The translations under genes were made by a program, and so were the position numbers. Source: an uncultured beta proteobacterium (GTDB lineage Bacteria > Pseudomonadota > Gammaproteobacteria > Burkholderiales > Rhodocyclaceae). Taken from it: a DNA stretch of 9,423 nt. The stretch lies in contig CAIVZW010000237.1 in the NCBI GenBank assembly GCA_903910495.1, forward strand, positions 1 to 9,423, in the 5' to 3' direction. Of the stretch, positions 6,587 through 9,423 are shown piece by piece. The notes under the pieces are model-generated. The model was not told the origin of the DNA. It saw nothing but the letters and a program-made list of their open reading frames with translations, and did no database searches. Numbering within the stretch: the first letter of the stretch is position 1; each line of letters begins with the position of its first letter.

Positions 6587-9169
6587 ATGGACGTATCACG
6601 CATCCGGGCATTGCGCGGTCCCAACCTGTGGAGCCGGCATACGGCCATCGAGGCCATCATCACCTGCACCGAGGCTGAATGCACGATCGGCAACATCGCC
6701 GGTTTTGAAGCCCGTTTGCGCGAACGTTTCCCGGAAATTGCCCTGCTCCAGCCAACCGTCAGCAATGAAATCGTCTCCATGGCGCACGCCGTCGAATATG
6801 CCGCACTCGGGCTGCAAGCGCAGGCCGGTTGTCCGGTGACCTTCAGCCGCACGGCACAGACACTGGAGCCCGGCGTTTATCAGGTGGTCGTCGAATACAG
6901 CGAGGAGGTGGTTGGCCGGCTCGCCTTCGAACTGGCTCAGGAGCTATGCCAGGTGGCCTTCAATGACCAACCCTTCGATCTGGCCAGCGCACTGCATCGC
7001 CTGCGCGAACTCGACGAGGATGTGCGACTTGGGCCAAGTACCGGTTCCATCGTCTATGCCGCCGTCGCACGCAATATTCCCTATCGCCGCCTGACCGAAG
7101 GCAGCATGGTGCAGTTCGGCTGGGGCAGCAAGCAGCGACGCATACAGGCCGCCGAAACCGACCGTACCAGCGCCGTGGCCGAGTCCATCGCCCAGGACAA
7201 GGAACTGACCAAGACCTTGCTGAATGCTGCCGGTGTTCCGGTCCCGGTCGGACGTCCGGTAGAAAACGCGGCAGATGCCTGGGCGGCCGCCCTTGAACTG
7301 GGTGGTGCGGTGGTCGTCAAGCCGCAGGACGGTAATCAGGGCAAAGGGGTAACCGTCAATCTGACCACCCGGGAACAGGTTGAAGCCGCCTATGTCGCGG
7401 CCTTCAAGATCAGCGATGAAGTGCTGGTCGAGCGTTACCTTTCCGGCCAGGATCATCGCCTGCTGGTGATCGGCAACAAACTCGTTGCCGCGGCCCGACG
7501 CGAGCCCCCGCTGGTCGTCGGCGACGGTGTGCGCACGGTTCGCCAGCTCGTCGAGCAGGTCAACAGCGACCCCCGGCGCGGTGAAGGCCATGCCACCTCA
7601 CTGACCAAAATCCGTTTTGACGACATTGCCCTCGCCCGCCTGGCGGTCGACGGACTGACGGCCGAATCGATTCCAGCCAAGGGAATGCGTGTCATCCTGC
7701 GCAACAACGCCAACCTGTCGACCGGCGGCACGGCCACCGATGTCACCGACGACGTGCATCCGGACTTTGCGGCACGCGCCATTGCGGCGGCCCAGATGGT
7801 TGGCCTCGACATCGCCGGCGTCGACATCGTCTGCAACAATGTGCTTCGCCCGCTCGAAGAGCAGGGCGGCGGCATCGTCGAACTCAATGCCGCACCGGGT
7901 CTGCGCATGCACCTGCAACCCTCGTTTGGCAAGGGCCGCGCGGTCGGCGAGGCGATTATTGCCAACATGTTTGCCGACGGCGACGATGCGCGCATTCCGC
8001 TCATTGCCGTCGCCGGTACCAACGGCAAGACGACCACCGTACGCCTGATCGCCAGCATTCTCGGCAGCAATGGTCTGCGCGTCGGCATGACCACTACCGA
8101 CGGCGTCTATATCCAGGGCCGGCGTATCGATAGCGGCGATTGCAGCGGCCCGAAGAGCGCCAGGAATGTTCTCTTCCATCCCGACGTTGACGCCGCCGTC
8201 CTGGAGACGGCGCGCGGTGGAGTCCTGCGCGAAGGCCTTGGCTTTGACCGCTGCGATGTCGCTGTCGTCACCAACATCGGCAGCGGTGACCACCTTGGCC
8301 TTTCCTTCATCAGCACCGTCGAAGACCTCTCCGTCGTCAAGCGCGTCATCGTCCAGAACGTCAAAAAAGACAGCGGAGTCGCCGTACTCAATGCAATCGA
8401 CCCGATGGTCGCCCGCATGGCCGACTCCTGCCCCGGCAAGGTTACCTTCTTTGCCTGCGACCGCAACCATCCGGTCATGGCCATGCATCGCGCCCAGGGC
8501 AAACGCATCATCTATCTGGACGGTGATTCGATTGTCGCCTCCGAAGGCGGCTTTAGCCAGTGCATTCCCCTGGCTGAAATTCCGGTGACCGCCAACGGTG
8601 CCATCGGCTTCCAGATCGAAAACGCCATGGCCGCCACCGGCGCCGGCTGGGCTCTCGAACTCGATTGGGCCGTCATCCGCCGCGGACTGGCCGGCTTTGT
8701 CAATGACGCGCAGTCGGCACCCGGACGTTTCAACCTGTTCAATTACCGCGGAGCGACGCTGATCGCCGACTACGGCCACAACCCGGATGCCATCCAGGCG
8801 CTGGTCAATGCCATCAACAACATGCCGGCAACTGCCGACTGTCGCCGCTCGGTCGTCATCAGCGGCGCCGGTGACCGGCGCGACGAAGACATCCGCCAAC
8901 AGACCGAAATCCTTGGCGATGCGTTCGACCAGGTCGTTCTCTATCAGGACCAATGCCAGCGCGGACGCGCCGACGGTGAGGTGCTTGCACTGTTGCAACT
9001 GGGACTGAAGAACACCAAACGGGCCAGGGACATCACGGAAATCCACGGTGAGTTTCTGGCCATCGACACGGCGCTGGAAACCCTTGAAGCGGGCGATCTG
9101 TGCCTGATCCTTGTCGATCAGGTAGAGGAAGCACTGGCGCATATTGCCAAGCGCGTGGCTGAGGGCTGA
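6587..9169 (+). CDS. cphA: Cyanophycin synthetase CphA
   Basis: This 860-residue protein has the usual CphA length and polymerises Asp and Arg into cyanophycin using ATP, in the cytoplasm. Domains run N domain (about 1-150), ATP-grasp (about 185-465; K245, SDPRRG 327-332, D413, E432, N434) and a complete Mur-ligase-like domain (about 470-860). The ATP-grasp half adds Asp to the backbone and the Mur half adds Arg to the side chain. Mur motifs are intact: P-loop GTNGKTT (477-483), ETARGG (540-545), GDHLG (567-571), QIENAMAA (676-683), DYGHNPDA (728-735) and GDRRDEDI (762-769). The N domain reads HAVEY (67-71) where CphA' has HILEH, so the primer-making metal site looks lost and the enzyme may depend on supplied primers. 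The start at 6587 is supported by AGGAA and by alignment with the CphA' N terminus (RALRGPNLW against RYLRGPNIW). Confidence 0.97.
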   Translation: MDVSRIRALRGPNLWSRHTAIEAIITCTEAECTIGNIAGFEARLRERFPEIALLQPTVSNEIVSMAHAVEYAALGLQAQAGCPVTFSRTAQTLEPGVYQVVVEYSEEVVGRLAFELAQELCQVAFNDQPFDLASALHRLRELDEDVRLGPSTGSIVYAAVARNIPYRRLTEGSMVQFGWGSKQRRIQAAETDRTSAVAESIAQDKELTKTLLNAAGVPVPVGRPVENAADAWAAALELGGAVVVKPQDGNQGKGVTVNLTTREQVEAAYVAAFKISDEVLVERYLSGQDHRLLVIGNKLVAAARREPPLVVGDGVRTVRQLVEQVNSDPRRGEGHATSLTKIRFDDIALARLAVDGLTAESIPAKGMRVILRNNANLSTGGTATDVTDDVHPDFAARAIAAAQMVGLDIAGVDIVCNNVLRPLEEQGGGIVELNAAPGLRMHLQPSFGKGRAVGEAIIANMFADGDDARIPLIAVAGTNGKTTTVRLIASILGSNGLRVGMTTTDGVYIQGRRIDSGDCSGPKSARNVLFHPDVDAAVLETARGGVLREGLGFDRCDVAVVTNIGSGDHLGLSFISTVEDLSVVKRVIVQNVKKDSGVAVLNAIDPMVARMADSCPGKVTFFACDRNHPVMAMHRAQGKRIIYLDGDSIVASEGGFSQCIPLAEIPVTANGAIGFQIENAMAATGAGWALELDWAVIRRGLAGFVNDAQSAPGRFNLFNYRGATLIADYGHNPDAIQALVNAINNMPATADCRRSVVISGAGDRRDEDIRQQTEILGDAFDQVVLYQDQCQRGRADGEVLALLQLGLKNTKRARDITEIHGEFLAIDTALETLEAGDLCLILVDQVEEALAHIAKRVAEG

Positions 9170-9185
9170 AACACCCGGCGCGGGG

Positions 9186-9383
9186 TCAGTCAACGGCAGA
9201 AGCGGGAATCTTTTTTCTCTTGGGCTCGAATTCCTTGCAGACATCCTCTGTCATCGGATCCCGCACCGACAGATAGGCCAGGCAAACAAGCTGCTGCATT
9301 CCCCTGACCTCGACACTGTGCTGACATCTGGCACAGAGAGACACAGCGTCAGTTGCCGCAGATTGCTTATCGCTGCTCACCAT
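9186..9383 (-). CDS. Small Cys-containing hypothetical protein
   Basis: This 65-residue frame is convergent to cphA, with only 16 bases between the two stop codons. It encodes CARC (C17, C20), then C34 and C49, followed by a basic tail with KRKK (55-58). Four spaced Cys beginning with a CxxC suggest a small zinc- or metal-binding protein. I do not recognise the family and do not assign a function. There is no membrane segment or signal peptide. The ATG (complement of 9381-9383) has no strong Shine-Dalgarno, and the GTG in the next codon is an alternative start. The ordered Cys spacing and soluble composition make a real gene more likely than not, and no other frame in this stretch competes with it. 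Confidence 0.5.
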   Translation of the reverse strand: MVSSDKQSAATDAVSLCARCQHSVEVRGMQQLVCLAYLSVRDPMTEDVCKEFEPKRKKIPASAVD

Positions 9384-9423
9384 TATTCGCCACTGCCCAC
9401 ATTCAACACACAGACCCGATCAG

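Noticed and set aside
9150..9190. Possible intrinsic terminator after cphA
   Set aside because: The ACCC...GGGT pairing near 9172 gives only about four base pairs and is not followed by a T tract.
7598..9244. 548-codon open frame on the - strand
   Set aside because: It is antisense to the catalytic core of CphA and is low-complexity (GDDGA-type). It is a by-product of codon bias.

Overview
The window looks like chromosome from a GC-rich proteobacterium. A betaproteobacterium (for example Rhodocyclales or Burkholderiales) is most likely, because cphA/cphA' pairs next to this type of ABC transporter are typical there. This placement is inferred from gene content and codon use only.

Layout. 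Positions 1-322 are lower in GC and hold no convincing gene; they carry two related short repeats that resemble transposase-binding repeats at insertion-sequence ends, followed by an AT-rich leader. Positions 323-1114 encode a classical short-chain dehydrogenase/reductase with no visible link to the rest. After a 248-base gap containing a good -10-like box, four genes follow on the + strand: an ABC exporter-type half-transporter with an unusual N-terminal region and zinc ribbon (1363-3690), a DUF1854 protein overlapping it by an ATGA (3687-4160), a C-terminally truncated cyanophycin synthetase CphA' (4268-6433), and a full-length cyanophycin synthetase CphA (6587-9169). A small Cys-containing hypothetical protein lies convergent on the - strand (9186-9383).

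How the genes work together. CphA polymerises Asp and Arg into cyanophycin (multi-L-arginyl-poly-L-aspartate), an intracellular nitrogen reserve. It has both required catalytic modules: an ATP-grasp domain and a complete Mur-ligase-like domain. CphA' keeps the N domain, ATP-grasp domain and Mur central domain but has no Mur C-terminal lobe. The residue differences are complementary. CphA' keeps an HxxEH motif in its N domain, where a primer-making hydrolase site has been described in a cyanobacterial CphA1; the full-length CphA has lost that motif (HxxEY). A division of labour, with CphA' making or processing primers and CphA elongating them, is the most interesting hypothesis here. The ABC transporter and DUF1854 genes are known companions of cyanophycin genes, but what they transport is unknown to me. 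No cyanophycinase or isoaspartyl dipeptidase gene is present in this window.

Between cphA' and cphA lies a strikingly ordered palindrome built from eight copies of a seven-base unit. A 21-codon open frame ends one base before the cphA' start.
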